Notes: generated from the letters alone by a model not told the origin. 64,000 bases of DNA from Roseovarius sp. TE539 (GCF_003298505.1 NZ_QNGB01000011.1:1-64000); one strand, 5' to 3'; shown: positions 17,554-26,608, numbered from the stretch's first letter. Numbers and translations are program-made.

Positions 17554-17784
17554 TCAGAAATCGAAGAGTTCGTCCAGAAAGCCGCCGCGCTTTTTCTTGC
17601 GCGGACGATCATCGTATTCGGCCTGTCGCTCGCGCGGCTCGGGCGCATTCTGGCCGGAACGCTCGATGATCTTGTCCAATTCGCCGCGATCAAGCCATAC
17701 ACCCCTGCACTTGGGGCAATAGTCAATTTCCACGCCTGTACGCTCCGTCATCACAAGTTCGCTGCCGTCGATCGGACACTGCAT
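17554..17784 (-). CDS. TFIIB-type zinc-ribbon protein
   Basis: A 76-residue protein beginning MQCPIDGSELVM and continuing IDYCPKCRGVWLDRGELDKI, a zf-TFIIB domain in which the CPKC pair and upstream Cys would bind zinc. The tail is highly charged (RPRKKKRGG) and ends FLDELFDF. The inner ATG at 17784 is 6 nt from GGAG; an ATG at 17787 is too close. Its role is unknown; such proteins occur widely in proteobacteria. Confidence 0.82.
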   Translation of the reverse strand: MQCPIDGSELVMTERTGVEIDYCPKCRGVWLDRGELDKIIERSGQNAPEPRERQAEYDDRPRKKKRGGFLDELFDF

Positions 17785-17874
17785 CATCCACTCCTTCGGT
17801 TATGTTGCACAAATGTCAGATGGTGCTGCGCCACCCCATCAGCAAGTGAACGGTCCAAATTTATGGCGTGGTTC

Positions 17875-18282
17875 TCATCTGAGAATATGAACGGCACAGG
17901 TTGCATGCCGGACCACCTGAGCCGCCGTGGACCCCAACAAAAGGTCCTGCATCCCGGGCCTGTGACTGGCCATAACGATGCAGTCGACGCCATTTGCCTT
18001 CGCCCAGTCAAGGATCGTCCGGCCCGAATGCCCATCAACCACGAGGCCCGAACCGTTGGGCAATGTCGCTGCCATGTCATCCAGCTCCGCCTGGATCGCC
18101 TGACGGCTTTCCACAAGATAATCCTGAGGCATGTAGGAAATCGCGTATACCGGGATCTGCTCCATCACGTGCAGGAGCGTCACTTTCGCCGTGTCGCCAC
18201 CAAGCGTTCGTGCAACGCTTATCGCGCCAGCTGCGTCGCGGTCATTGTCGAAGGAAATCGGAACGAGGATGTTCTTGTACAT
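17875..18282 (-). CDS. Universal stress protein (UspA family)
   Basis: A single UspA domain of 135 residues, starting MYKNILVPISFD and containing VTLLHVMEQIPVY. The nucleotide-loop region reads ASHRPGMQDLLLGSTAAQVVRHATCAV, so the LLLGS-TA and VVRHA parts are normal but the first glycine of the G-2x-G motif is replaced (SHR instead of SHG). An FNR-type box lies 56-69 bases before the start, so induction under low oxygen is likely. Confidence 0.88.
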   Translation of the reverse strand: MYKNILVPISFDNDRDAAGAISVARTLGGDTAKVTLLHVMEQIPVYAISYMPQDYLVESRQAIQAELDDMAATLPNGSGLVVDGHSGRTILDWAKANGVDCIVMASHRPGMQDLLLGSTAAQVVRHATCAVHILR

Positions 18283-18337
18283 CCGTAAAACTCCTTTTCA
18301 AGCTGCCTGATGCTCCCTTGCCCGCCGTCCTGAAGCC

Positions 18338-18351
18338 TTGATTCAGATCAG
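18338..18351. promoter_or_regulatory. FNR/FnrL-type binding site
   Basis: TTGATtcagATCAG matches the FNR consensus TTGAT-N4-ATCAA with one mismatch. It is 56-69 bases upstream of the UspA-family gene on the minus strand, a normal position for class II or class I activation. Confidence 0.55.
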
Positions 18352-18379
18352 GAATGCAGGATTTCCCGTCAAAGCCGCT

Positions 18380-18700
18380 TCAACCGAAGGTGGCGGCGAC
18401 ATCATACATGACGGGTTCGAAGCTCTTGCACAGATCGTTTATCTTGCGGTTGCGGCGGCGCATCTCGTCGCTCCGCAGCATCGCCATGAAATCCTCGCGG
18501 CTTTGCCATTGGGAATAATTCGCGATCCGGGTTTGTGCATCGTTCACGTGCAACCCCGCCGCAATGAAGCCGGGCTGCCTGGAAATGAACTCGTCATATG
18601 CCGCGGTCAGTTCATCAAGAAGATCCTGGCATGTTCCCGGTGTCATCTCGAAAGTGGTTATCACGGTCTGCAAACTTTCTGATCGGCTTATATTCAGCAT
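18380..18700 (-). CDS. Antibiotic biosynthesis monooxygenase (ABM) domain protein
   Basis: A 106-residue ferredoxin-like fold protein. MLNISRSESLQTVITTFEM, then LLDELTAAYDEFISRQPGF and YSQWQSREDFMAMLRSD, show the ABM/YgiN pattern of a beta strand, helix, and the W-x-S-x-E segment. The start at 18700 follows AGGAGG at 7 nt. Members are small cofactor-free oxygenases, haem-degrading enzymes or stress proteins, and the substrate here is unknown. It lies upstream of, and may be co-regulated with, the UspA gene. Confidence 0.8.
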   Translation of the reverse strand: MLNISRSESLQTVITTFEMTPGTCQDLLDELTAAYDEFISRQPGFIAAGLHVNDAQTRIANYSQWQSREDFMAMLRSDEMRRRNRKINDLCKSFEPVMYDVAATFG

Positions 18701-18812
18701 CTTCGATCCTCCTGTAACCTTGAGACTAGCAGCTTGCCGGGACCGGGGTAAATCCGCGGTGCCGTTAACCTCCGGTTTACCAAGGTGAAGACATACTGCC
18801 GGCGGAGGTATC

Positions 18813-19463
18813 ATGCTGCGAACCACGATCATGATGGTGTTGCTTGCCGGGCAGGCCCTTGCCGGACCATGGCCGCGCGAGAAGGGGCGGACATTCCTTG
18901 CGGTGGCGGGATTCGCGGAGACCCCGGAAACCGGGCAGTCGGTCACCGGGTATGCAACTGTCTATGGCGAATACGGATTGTCAGACACCGTGACCGTGGG
19001 GCTTGACCTCGGCAGTGACGAGGATGCAACCGAAAAGATTATCGGGTTCCTGAGGGTGCCGCTTCTCCCGGCCGACCGATCGCTGAAATTCGCGCTCGAA
19101 CTCGGCGCGGGACGACTGGACGGAGATGGGGTCGTACGCCCTGGCATGTCCCTGGGGCATGGATTGAAGATTTTCGGTCGCAATGGCTGGTTCGCGATCG
19201 ACACGCGCGGCGAAGTGTTTGTAGACGGCGGGGCCGCGAACGCCTCGGGCGACGTGACGCTGGGCCTGTCCGCAACCGAGAAAACAAAGGTTGTCCTGCA
19301 GTTGCAAGGTGGCACATCCGCGTTCGATGACACGTTCCTGCGATTGGCCCCGTCCATGATACGTGAGTTTGCCCCCGGCCGACATATCGAATTCGGTATA
19401 ACGGCCGGGCTGAAGGATGCAGCCGATTTCGGCATCAAGTTGGGCTCCTGGCTGGAATTCTGA
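18813..19463 (+). CDS. Predicted outer-membrane beta-barrel protein
   Basis: A 216-residue secreted protein with signal peptide MLRTTIMMVLLAGQALAG. The mature part alternates hydrophobic and polar residues in many short strands separated by glycine/aspartate turns (YATVYGEYGLSDTVTVGLDL and similar) and ends in SWLEF, a terminal phenylalanine of the kind used for barrel assembly. No family name recognised. GGAGG precedes the ATG. It is monocistronic and convergent with the beta-helix gene. Confidence 0.75.
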   Translation: MLRTTIMMVLLAGQALAGPWPREKGRTFLAVAGFAETPETGQSVTGYATVYGEYGLSDTVTVGLDLGSDEDATEKIIGFLRVPLLPADRSLKFALELGAGRLDGDGVVRPGMSLGHGLKIFGRNGWFAIDTRGEVFVDGGAANASGDVTLGLSATEKTKVVLQLQGGTSAFDDTFLRLAPSMIREFAPGRHIEFGITAGLKDAADFGIKLGSWLEF

Positions 19464-19484
19464 ACCTGCCGGGAGGCATGGATA

Positions 19485-21773
19485 TCAGAACGCGTCGTCT
19501 ATTCTTACAGTCACCGTGACAGTGCCCTTCACGGGTTCTGCCCATTGCAGCTTGATCTGGTTGCTGTCGGGGCCCTGCTTGGCCTGGTAATATGGCGCAA
19601 GATACCGTACCTGCCCGGCAGCATCGGTCAGCGGACCGGCCGGGACAACGGCCGAAACCGTCTGCGCCCATGCCCGGAACGGAAGCATCGGCGCGGGTTC
19701 GACAAGCCATGTTTCAGCCTCGGAGGCCTCTTCATGCTCAAGCACAAGCGGGCTGGAAACGGGTTCGACGACATTGGAGAACATGTTGTCAGCGAAGTTC
19801 ACGTTCGAGAAACGGTTATAGTCCAGATCGGAGAAACTTGTGTCCACGGTTTCGACGCGATCAGCAACGCCGATGATCCGGAACGAATTTCCTGTAACGT
19901 TCATCCCATTGAGGAAATGTCCGGTACCATGCGGCTTGACCACCAGAAATGTGAACCACCGTGCCACATTGCCGGCGAGGAAGACATTGTCGGTGATGTT
20001 CATCCCGCTGAAGGAGAATTCCGAGGAAAATCCGGGCGCGCTGTCGTGTTCATTGCCCCATTCGATGAAGCAGTTGTCTATATAGTTCCCGGTGATCGTC
20101 CCCCGGGAGTTTGTCCGCGTCATGACAAGCCCGGCCGTACGGCCCGCATCGTTCGTACTGTCGCCCTGAAAGACATGATTGCCCGATATGATCGAGCTGG
20201 AACCGGCAAGAACCGCGAAATGCCGGAACCGGACCACGCGGTTGTCGCGAAGCTTCACATCGTTCGCATTGGCATTGAGCCCGATCGAGACCCGCTCCGT
20301 GGACGTGTCGGCCGACTCGTCGGAAAGGAACTGGCATCGGTCGATTATCATGCCCTGGTCCCCTTTCGCATGGCTGGAAATGCCGCGATCCTTGGGGCGG
20401 GTGATGAAACTGTCGCGCAGTTGGAAACTCGATCCCGTCTGGGCAAGCAGGATACCGCTGCAATCCCCCGAACACTGAAACTCGACGCTGTCGATGGCGA
20501 ATTTGCTGAGTTTCTCGAAACCGGAGAAATCCAGCAGGTACTTGAACCGCCGGAATGTGAAGACTTGTGTTCCCTCCGCATCGAAGAGCTGCTGACTGAG
20601 GGTCACTTCCTGCGCCGCGACGTTCTTGGCGCTGACATATACTTCACGCCCCACGCCATTGCCCTCCACGACCGCCCCAACCGGCACGTTCGCAACGTCG
20701 GTCACATTCGTGAGTTTCAGGCTGTCGGAGGCCGAATATGTCGCCTGCGACGACATTACCTCGGTCTGCCAATCACCGTTGCCCACGGCCGAAAGCTGCC
20801 CGTTCTTGATCTGCCGCCGTTGCGAATACGTGGTCTTGTTGGCCACGGCCGCGGCCATGTCTATTGGGCCGGTGACGGCGATCAGACGTCCGCCCAGATC
20901 GAGTGACTCGTGCCCGGCATTATTCAGGAGCGCCTGAAATGCCTTGCGAAAGGCAAGTTCGTCGTTACCGAACGCCTCGCTATATCCCGGCAGATCGAAA
21001 TTTCGCGTCAGTGCCAGGATCTTCTCGTCCGGCATCGTCACCGTGCCGTCGAACCGGACAAACGACTGCATCGTCACATTGTCCGCCAGAAAGTATGTGC
21101 CATCCGGCACCAGAACATCGCGGCCGGCAGCCGCCGCATCCGCGGCTTCGAATGCGGCCGTGTTGTCCGCAGAACCGTCACCGATCGCGCCGTAATCCCG
21201 GACATCCACCCAATCCATGAGGCCGCGCAGGAACACCCGGGTTGCATCCTCGATCACCAGGTCGTCGACCCTGATGATCCCCCCAACCGGGCCTGTCAGG
21301 TCGAGGCCGAAATGCCCGTATACGGGATCCGGCCCCCAAACCATGTCCACACCCGTGCGCTGTCCGACACCGACGATCGCGGAAACTTCCACCACCTCGC
21401 CGTAGCTCTGCAGGGTCGTTTCCGGTCCGGTTTCCGTCAGGCCGGCAACATGATCACCGCCAGCGCCTCCGGCCCAGCCGGCAATACGGACAGTTGGCAG
21501 ATCACCACTGATCGCCTTGACCCTGGCCGTCACACGCAGGAAACAGCCGGGCAGAATGGGCGTTTGCCCCATGAAGCGAAGTTTCTGCACATTTTCGGTT
21601 TTCTGCAGCTCCAATGCGCCGCCGAAGTCCTGGTCGGCGGCAATCAGCCCTGCATTCAGGGCTCCCTCATACGTGTCGGACCCTGCCGTCCCGTCCCCGC
21701 TTGACCAAACATCGAGACCATCAGTGAAGGGAGGCGGCATGAAAACGATGCCGCCGGTTATTGACTTGTTCAT
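19485..21773 (-). CDS. Right-handed beta-helix protein (pectate-lyase-3/GH28-related)
   Basis: About 762 residues. After a variable N-terminal part comes WVDVRDYGAIGDGSADNTAA and then VLVPDGTYFL, the pectate_lyase_3 signature (residues about 190-230). The C-terminal half is rich in short rungs such as ISGNHVFQGDS, ITGNYIDNCF, ITDNVFLAG and VTGNSFRIIG, typical of a parallel beta-helix. No signal peptide is evident at MNKSITGGIVFMPPP; the start at 21773 follows GGAAAGG. Likely a carbohydrate-active or structural surface/appendage protein; catalytic residues could not be assigned. Confidence 0.8.
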   Translation of the reverse strand: MNKSITGGIVFMPPPFTDGLDVWSSGDGTAGSDTYEGALNAGLIAADQDFGGALELQKTENVQKLRFMGQTPILPGCFLRVTARVKAISGDLPTVRIAGWAGGAGGDHVAGLTETGPETTLQSYGEVVEVSAIVGVGQRTGVDMVWGPDPVYGHFGLDLTGPVGGIIRVDDLVIEDATRVFLRGLMDWVDVRDYGAIGDGSADNTAAFEAADAAAAGRDVLVPDGTYFLADNVTMQSFVRFDGTVTMPDEKILALTRNFDLPGYSEAFGNDELAFRKAFQALLNNAGHESLDLGGRLIAVTGPIDMAAAVANKTTYSQRRQIKNGQLSAVGNGDWQTEVMSSQATYSASDSLKLTNVTDVANVPVGAVVEGNGVGREVYVSAKNVAAQEVTLSQQLFDAEGTQVFTFRRFKYLLDFSGFEKLSKFAIDSVEFQCSGDCSGILLAQTGSSFQLRDSFITRPKDRGISSHAKGDQGMIIDRCQFLSDESADTSTERVSIGLNANANDVKLRDNRVVRFRHFAVLAGSSSIISGNHVFQGDSTNDAGRTAGLVMTRTNSRGTITGNYIDNCFIEWGNEHDSAPGFSSEFSFSGMNITDNVFLAGNVARWFTFLVVKPHGTGHFLNGMNVTGNSFRIIGVADRVETVDTSFSDLDYNRFSNVNFADNMFSNVVEPVSSPLVLEHEEASEAETWLVEPAPMLPFRAWAQTVSAVVPAGPLTDAAGQVRYLAPYYQAKQGPDSNQIKLQWAEPVKGTVTVTVRIDDAF

Positions 21774-21960
21774 GAAAAACCCTTTCCGCACCCGGACGCC
21801 GACCGGCATACCGGGTGTCACCAGTTGCGCCCGCCGGTCGATTGCCGGCGAAAAGGGATTAACCGGCGATGATTAACGGAAAATCATGGCAACGTCACGC
21901 TGCCCGGCAAGGCATCAAAGCACGAGGAAAGCGCCGAGACGTCAAAAGAGCCGGCCGCCA

Positions 21961-22365
21961 TCAGACAGCGCCGGAGGGCGCTTCACGGAAGCGGACGGCG
22001 TTTATCTTCCATTCCCCGCCATCTCCCTTGACCATATGATATTCGAGTATGTGCAACGCTTCGTCGGCGCCACGGATCATGACATTCTGCCACACTCGTC
22101 CATCGCGGGTTTCGCTGTCCAGAAACCTGACCTCCGCGTGGCGCCACACCATCGGATAGCCGTTGCGCACCATCGCGCCGAAGCGCTCGGGCGTGCCGAA
22201 CAGGGATTTTATGGAAGGACTGGCATAGGTGAATGCAGTCGAAAAATCGTCTTGCAGAAAGGCATCAAGCTGACGCTGAATGACCGACTCGATCGAAGTC
22301 TCGTCCGCGCCCGCTGGGAAACCCAGGCAAACCAGGGCGGCAATTACGTATAAGGGCCGTTTCAT
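21961..22365 (-). CDS. DUF4864-family secreted protein
   Basis: A 134-residue exported protein: signal MKRPLYVIAALVCLGFPAGA, then SVIQRQLDAFLQDDFSTAFTYASPSIKSLFGTPERFGAMVRNGYPM (seen as one continuous region) and a C-terminal strand pair EYHMVKGDGGEWKINAVRF. The fold resembles NTF2/SnoaL-like proteins. GAAGGAG precedes the start at 22365. Function unknown. It is downstream of two cytochrome c genes in the same direction and may belong to their operon. Confidence 0.75.
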   Translation of the reverse strand: MKRPLYVIAALVCLGFPAGADETSIESVIQRQLDAFLQDDFSTAFTYASPSIKSLFGTPERFGAMVRNGYPMVWRHAEVRFLDSETRDGRVWQNVMIRGADEALHILEYHMVKGDGGEWKINAVRFREAPSGAV

Positions 22366-22430
22366 GATCAATCTCCTTCGTAGGGAAACTAGGAGATAGC
22401 AGCGGTCAGTCAACGACCTGCGGCCGGCCG

Positions 22431-22853
22431 TTATTCGCCGGTTTCTTCATGTGCCTGCATGGACTTCAGATAGGCCACGAGGTCTGCAACCGCCTGGCTG
22501 GCCAGCACGCGCCGGCCATCGTCCGTTTTCAATTCCACTTCCCGCCCCTCGAAGAAATTTCCGTAAACCGGCATCTCGCTGCCGTGAGAGACCAGCGGAT
22601 CACGGCCGTCTATCCGTTTCACCACCCTGTCGAGTGGAAAAACACCATCATTCCTGGCGCTGAGGGCAGACAAATCGGTCGGCTGAACCAGCAGGACCGC
22701 AACCATCGGCCCGTTGCCTTGCGCATTGCCACCATGACAGGCCGCGCAATAACGCGTGTAGGTTTCCTGCCCTGCCCGCAGATCCTGTGCCGCACCCCAG
22801 GTTCCCAGTGCCATAGCCGCGCATGCTGCCGCAAGCAAGATTGTCTTCATCAT
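22431..22853 (-). CDS. Small periplasmic c-type cytochrome
   Basis: About 140 residues: signal peptide MMKTILLAAACAAMALGTWG, one haem site YCAACHGGNAQG, and a likely axial Met in SEMPVYG. Class I cytochrome c with a longer central insert (FEGREVELKTDDGRRVLA) before the final helix VADLVAYLKSM. GGAGG lies before two adjacent ATGs (22853, 22850). It resembles the following cytochrome, including the shared LSARNDGVFP / LSVVNDGRFP segments, suggesting duplication. Confidence 0.85.
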   Translation of the reverse strand: MMKTILLAAACAAMALGTWGAAQDLRAGQETYTRYCAACHGGNAQGNGPMVAVLLVQPTDLSALSARNDGVFPLDRVVKRIDGRDPLVSHGSEMPVYGNFFEGREVELKTDDGRRVLASQAVADLVAYLKSMQAHEETGE

Positions 22854-22893
22854 GCGATCCTCCACGTTCCCGTTACTTGATGAGATGTCACGC

Positions 22894-23337
22894 TCAATCC
22901 TCCTGGATTGCCTCGATATAGCCGACCAGGTCCAGCAAGGCAGCCGGCGTCATGACCGTGCGACCGCGCGAGTCCTTCCAAGGCACCATGGGCCCGTCAA
23001 GGAGCTGCCCGAAGGAAGGCATGGCCTGAACGTGGTGCCGCCCGGGATAGCCGTAGACCTGCGCCATGACCTCTTCTTGCGGAAACCTTCCGTCGTTGAC
23101 AACCGACAGCGCCGTCAGGTCCGCGGGCGGTACATCCAGGGCCTTCGAAACCGGGCCCTCCCCGCGCCCGGCCTTTCCATGACACGCAAGGCAATGTCTT
23201 TCGTACAGCGATCGACCCGCCGAAACATCGCCCATTTTCGCGATCTCGTCGTTCCTGGAACCTGCAGGCGCGTCCGAAGATTGCAAACACCCGCAAAGCG
23301 CCAACGGAGCAACCAGACCCATTGTGACAAACCGCAT
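22894..23337 (-). CDS. Lipoprotein-like c-type cytochrome
   Basis: 147 residues from the ATG at 23337, which follows GGGAGG by 6 nt. The N-terminus MRFVTMGLVAPLALCGC looks like a lipoprotein signal with Cys at LCGC. One haem motif, HCLACHGKAGRGEGPVSKAL, and an axial Met candidate in VQAMPSFG. It is related to the next gene, the second cytochrome, and is the first gene after an FNR-type box. A role as electron carrier under oxygen limitation is inferred. Confidence 0.85.
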   Translation of the reverse strand: MRFVTMGLVAPLALCGCLQSSDAPAGSRNDEIAKMGDVSAGRSLYERHCLACHGKAGRGEGPVSKALDVPPADLTALSVVNDGRFPQEEVMAQVYGYPGRHHVQAMPSFGQLLDGPMVPWKDSRGRTVMTPAALLDLVGYIEAIQED

Positions 23338-23390
23338 TGACACCCTCCCCATGAATATCACGAACAGACAGGTTTTGCCCGTGTCGTGCA

Positions 23391-23404
23391 TTGATCTGGA
23401 TCAG
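23391..23404. promoter_or_regulatory. FNR/FnrL-type binding site
   Basis: TTGATctggATCAG matches TTGAT-N4-ATCAA with one mismatch. It lies 54 bases upstream of the lipoprotein cytochrome start (minus) and 50 bases before the YdcZ-type gene (plus), so it could act on either; the cytochrome operon is the more likely target. Confidence 0.6.
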
Positions 23405-23454
23405 CGGCGGTGGTCATGCCAATCTGAAAAACAGCCCGGAAAAGGAGACACCCG

Positions 23455-23898
23455 ATGCCGCCCTCAAGCGCCTACGCATTCATCATGTTGACCGCCGGGA
23501 TCGGCATCCCGGTTCTCGCGGCTCTCAACTCGGCCCTGGGAACGCGGCTTGGCTCACCCGTGGCGGCTTCGGCGGTTCTGTTTGTCGTGGCGCTTGCGTG
23601 CACGTTGGGCGTTTTGTCGTTGCAGGGGACGGACGCCCTTCGCGGCGTGACGGCGGCGCCTCGGCACTTGCTGCTTGGTGGCGTCCTGGTTGCCTTTTAT
23701 ATTCTGTCCATCACCTTTGTCGCCCCGCGGTTCGGAGTGGGAAACGCCGTTTTCTTCGTGCTTCTGGGGCAGCTGGTCAGCGCCGCTGTAATAGACCATT
23801 TCGCGCTCTTCGGCGCCCGGCATTCTGCCCTGACGCTGACCCGGGCCTCCGGCATTGCCTTGATGGCATCGGGTGTCTTTCTGACCCAGAAGTTCTGA
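23455..23898 (+). CDS. DMT-family membrane transporter, YdcZ (DUF606) type
   Basis: A 147-residue inner-membrane protein with about five hydrophobic segments. PVLAALNSALGTRLGSPVAAS and VAPRFGVGNAVFFVLLGQL are typical of the YdcZ half-size members of the drug/metabolite transporter superfamily, which probably dimerise. Cargo unknown. AAGGAG precedes the start. Confidence 0.82.
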   Translation: MPPSSAYAFIMLTAGIGIPVLAALNSALGTRLGSPVAASAVLFVVALACTLGVLSLQGTDALRGVTAAPRHLLLGGVLVAFYILSITFVAPRFGVGNAVFFVLLGQLVSAAVIDHFALFGARHSALTLTRASGIALMASGVFLTQKF

Positions 23899-23919
23899 GG
23901 CGACAGGAGCACAGTCATT

Positions 23920-24903
23920 TCATCCCTGTCCTGCCAAATTCAGGACCTGTAACCAGACCTTGTCGTCCAGCTCCACTGGATCGGCCTCCCGCTTGCCCTG
24001 CCCCGGCATACGGGCGCCTTCGTCCACGGCAACCCCCGCAGCAACCTCCTGAAGTCTCTCGAAGAAGACGCCGGAGATGTCGGGATCCATCAACAGGTAA
24101 TATTGCCCCAGATCATGTGGCGGGCCGTCGGGCGCCTTGAGCGGTCTGACCTCGCGGCTGACAATTCCCCCCGTCATTCCCGCGGCAAGCAACTCGGCCA
24201 TAAGGCCGAACCCCCAGCCCTTGTAACCGCCCATCGAGACCAATGAGCCCCTGAGCGCCTCTTCGGGATCCGTCGTGGGCCGCCCGTCCTCGTCGACTGC
24301 CCAGCCTTCCGGGATCGGTTCACCGGCTGCCTTGGCCATGGTGATCTTTCCGAGCGCGACAGTCGTGGTCGACTGGTCGAACTGCATGGCTATGCCTCCC
24401 TGCTGGTCGGGCACGGAGAAAGCGATCGGGTTGGTTCCGATCGTGCGGGTTTTGCCCCCCGGTGGCGCCACAATGGGCGACGCGTTCGTGAAACCCAGAC
24501 CAACCAGCCCGGCGCGCGCGATCCTCTCGGTGAAGTAGCCCAACGAGGTGCAGGTATGCGCGTGTCCTATGGCAAGACTTGCCACGCCACACTCGCGCGC
24601 CGCCGACAGGGCACTTGGCAGACCGCGTGAAAAAGCCGGTTGCGCAAAACCGAATCCGGCATCGACCGTCACAACACCGGGGCGTTCGCGCGTCACAGCC
24701 GGCTCCACATCGCCTTTGACCCGCCCGGTCTCAAGCTGGCGACAATAGCTTTCGAGATAGTACAATCCGCAAATCCGGTTTCCCACTGCCTCGGCCTTGC
24801 GGACCGCGCGGGCGACGTCTTCGGCAACCCACCGGGCGGCCCCGTGCCGGGTCAGCGCGGCCACGGTCGCCGTTTCGATATCGTCCAACGATACAGCGAT
24901 CAT
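23920..24903 (-). CDS. Malate/L-lactate dehydrogenase-family (Ldh_2) oxidoreductase
   Basis: A 327-residue NAD(P)H-dependent 2-keto-acid reductase of the LDH2/MDH2 family. Seen: the catalytic-histidine region SLAIGHAHTCTSLGYFTERI, the NAD site GLGFTNASPIVAPPGGKTRT, GTNPIAFSVPDQ, and the C-terminal GYKGWGFGLMAELLAAGMTGG. Relatives reduce pyruvate, ureidoglycolate, 2,3-diketo-L-gulonate or delta1-piperideine-2-carboxylate; I cannot tell which. The ATG at 24903 follows AGGAGG; a longer open frame upstream is not supported. Convergent with the YdcZ gene. Confidence 0.87.
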   Translation of the reverse strand: MIAVSLDDIETATVAALTRHGAARWVAEDVARAVRKAEAVGNRICGLYYLESYCRQLETGRVKGDVEPAVTRERPGVVTVDAGFGFAQPAFSRGLPSALSAARECGVASLAIGHAHTCTSLGYFTERIARAGLVGLGFTNASPIVAPPGGKTRTIGTNPIAFSVPDQQGGIAMQFDQSTTTVALGKITMAKAAGEPIPEGWAVDEDGRPTTDPEEALRGSLVSMGGYKGWGFGLMAELLAAGMTGGIVSREVRPLKAPDGPPHDLGQYYLLMDPDISGVFFERLQEVAAGVAVDEGARMPGQGKREADPVELDDKVWLQVLNLAGQG

Positions 24904-25069
24904 GCTGTCCTCCTGCCTTTCTCGATGTCTCACCTTGAAACCGGTCCTGCACGGGGTCAACAAGGTTCCTGAACGGGGACTACAGGAACGATGACAGCAC
25001 CTCGGCGATGGACGCCCCCCCTCGATCAAAGGCCAATCGGCAAAAGGCGAGACGGCCGAGATGCCGGGA

Positions 25070-25300
25070 TCAGCGTCCGCTGTCCTCATCGTCGGGATCG
25101 GCCTGGCCGATGCCGACAAACACGAATTTGAACGGAAGAATCCAGAGAAACCCGAGGACCGCGTAAATGGCCAGTTCCAACGCAGCATTGGGGCGGTCCA
25201 GAGTGTTCACAAGAGAAATCGCAACCACGATGTAGACCGGCAAGCCGACAAGAAGGATGACCAGTGACCAACGGCGCCGCGCTTTGTAACTCAGTTTCAC
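25070..25300 (-). CDS. DUF2842-family small membrane protein
   Basis: A 76-residue alphaproteobacterial protein with two transmembrane helices: WSLVILLVGLPVYIVVAISL and YAVLGFLWILPFKFVFVGIG, a charged N-terminus (KARRR) and an acidic tail (DPDDEDSGR). Function unknown. It is directly downstream of purA with only 15 bases between, so it is probably co-transcribed. Confidence 0.8.
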   Translation of the reverse strand: MKLSYKARRRWSLVILLVGLPVYIVVAISLVNTLDRPNAALELAIYAVLGFLWILPFKFVFVGIGQADPDDEDSGR

Positions 25301-25315
25301 GTCATGCCTTCCGGA

Positions 25316-26608
25316 TCAATCTGCAAAGGGATCCCTGACCAGGATCGTGTCTTCCCGTTTCGGTGATGTGGACAGTAGGGCGACGGGGCAATCTATCAAC
25401 TCCTCGACCCTGCGGACATACTTGATCGCGTTGGCAGGCAGATCCGCCCAGCTGCGCGCGCCCTCCGTGCTCTCGTGCCAGCCTGGAAGATCCTCGTAGA
25501 TCGGATTGCAACGGGCCTGTTCGTCCGCCGCGGTCGGCAGGTAGTCCAGCCGCCTGCCATCAAGTTCATACCCGGTGCAAATCCTGAGCACATCGAAACC
25601 ATCCAGCACATCGAGCTTGGTCAGGGATATGCCATGCACCCCCGACGTCGCGCAGGTCTGGCGCACGAGCACCGCGTCAAACCAGCCGCAGCGCCGTTTG
25701 CGCCCCGTGGTGGTGCCGAACTCATGCCCTCTTTCCCCAAGGCGCCTGCCATTTGCATCGTCAAGTTCCGTCGGGAACGGCCCTTCGCCGACGCGGGTTG
25801 TGTAGGCCTTGACAATCCCGAGGACGAAATCGATCGCCCCGGGTCCGATGCCCGTGCCCGTTGCGGCCTGTCCCGCGATCACGTTGGAGGAGGTGACAAA
25901 AGGATAGGTGCCAAAATCGATATCCAGCAACGCACCCTGAGCGCCTTCGAAAAGGATCCGGCGCCCGGCCTTGCGCTTGTCTCGCAGCACTTTCCAGACC
26001 GGTGCGGCGAAGCGCAGGATTTCCGGCGCGATGGAGCGAAGATCCGACAGGAGTTTCGACCGGTCCACCGGCGCAAGCTGCAGGCCCCGCCGCAATGCAT
26101 CATGATGTACCAGGGCCCGGTCGACGCGCGCCTCCAGCGTCGCGTCATCTGCCAGATCGGCCACCCGCACCGACCGACGGCCCACCTTGTCCTCGTAGGC
26201 AGGCCCGATCCCGCGCCCCGTGGTTCCGATCTTGGCAACGGAACTTGCGCTCTCGCGGGCACGGTCCAACTCCCCGTGTATCGGCAGAATGAGCGGCGTG
26301 TTTTCGGCGATCATCAGGGTTTCGGGCGTTATCGTCACGCCCTGTTCGCGCAGCGATGCCATTTCGCCAACAAGATGCCAGGGATCGAGCACCACGCCAT
26401 TTCCGATCACGCTCAGTTTGCCGCCACGCACAACACCGGAAGGCAACGCATGCAGCTTGTAAACCGTGCCATCAACCACAAGCGTGTGACCGGCGTTGTG
26501 CCCTCCCTGAAAGCGCGCGATGACATCCGCCCTTTCGCTCAGCCAGTCAACAATCTTGCCTTTTCCCTCGTCGCCCCATTGAGCGCCCACGACAACGACA
26601 TTGGCCAT
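25316..26608 (-). CDS. purA: Adenylosuccinate synthase
   Basis: A 430-residue enzyme joining IMP and aspartate with GTP to give adenylosuccinate, the first committed step to AMP. It opens [22 protein letters not shown], the GTP-binding loop, followed by [13 protein letters not shown] with the catalytic His, [19 protein letters not shown], and the C-terminal GTP-base region. Start at 26608 follows AGAGGAAAG; length matches the family. Confidence 0.97.
   Translation of the reverse strand: MANVVVVGAQWGDEGKGKIVDWLSERADVIARFQGGHNAGHTLVVDGTVYKLHALPSGVVRGGKLSVIGNGVVLDPWHLVGEMASLREQGVTITPETLMIAENTPLILPIHGELDRARESASSVAKIGTTGRGIGPAYEDKVGRRSVRVADLADDATLEARVDRALVHHDALRRGLQLAPVDRSKLLSDLRSIAPEILRFAAPVWKVLRDKRKAGRRILFEGAQGALLDIDFGTYPFVTSSNVIAGQAATGTGIGPGAIDFVLGIVKAYTTRVGEGPFPTELDDANGRRLGERGHEFGTTTGRKRRCGWFDAVLVRQTCATSGVHGISLTKLDVLDGFDVLRICTGYELDGRRLDYLPTAADEQARCNPIYEDLPGWHESTEGARSWADLPANAIKYVRRVEELIDCPVALLSTSPKREDTILVRDPFAD

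Noticed and set aside
21850..21885. Two TTAAC motifs as a CtrA site before the beta-helix gene
   Set aside because: The TTAA cores are ten bases apart instead of seven.
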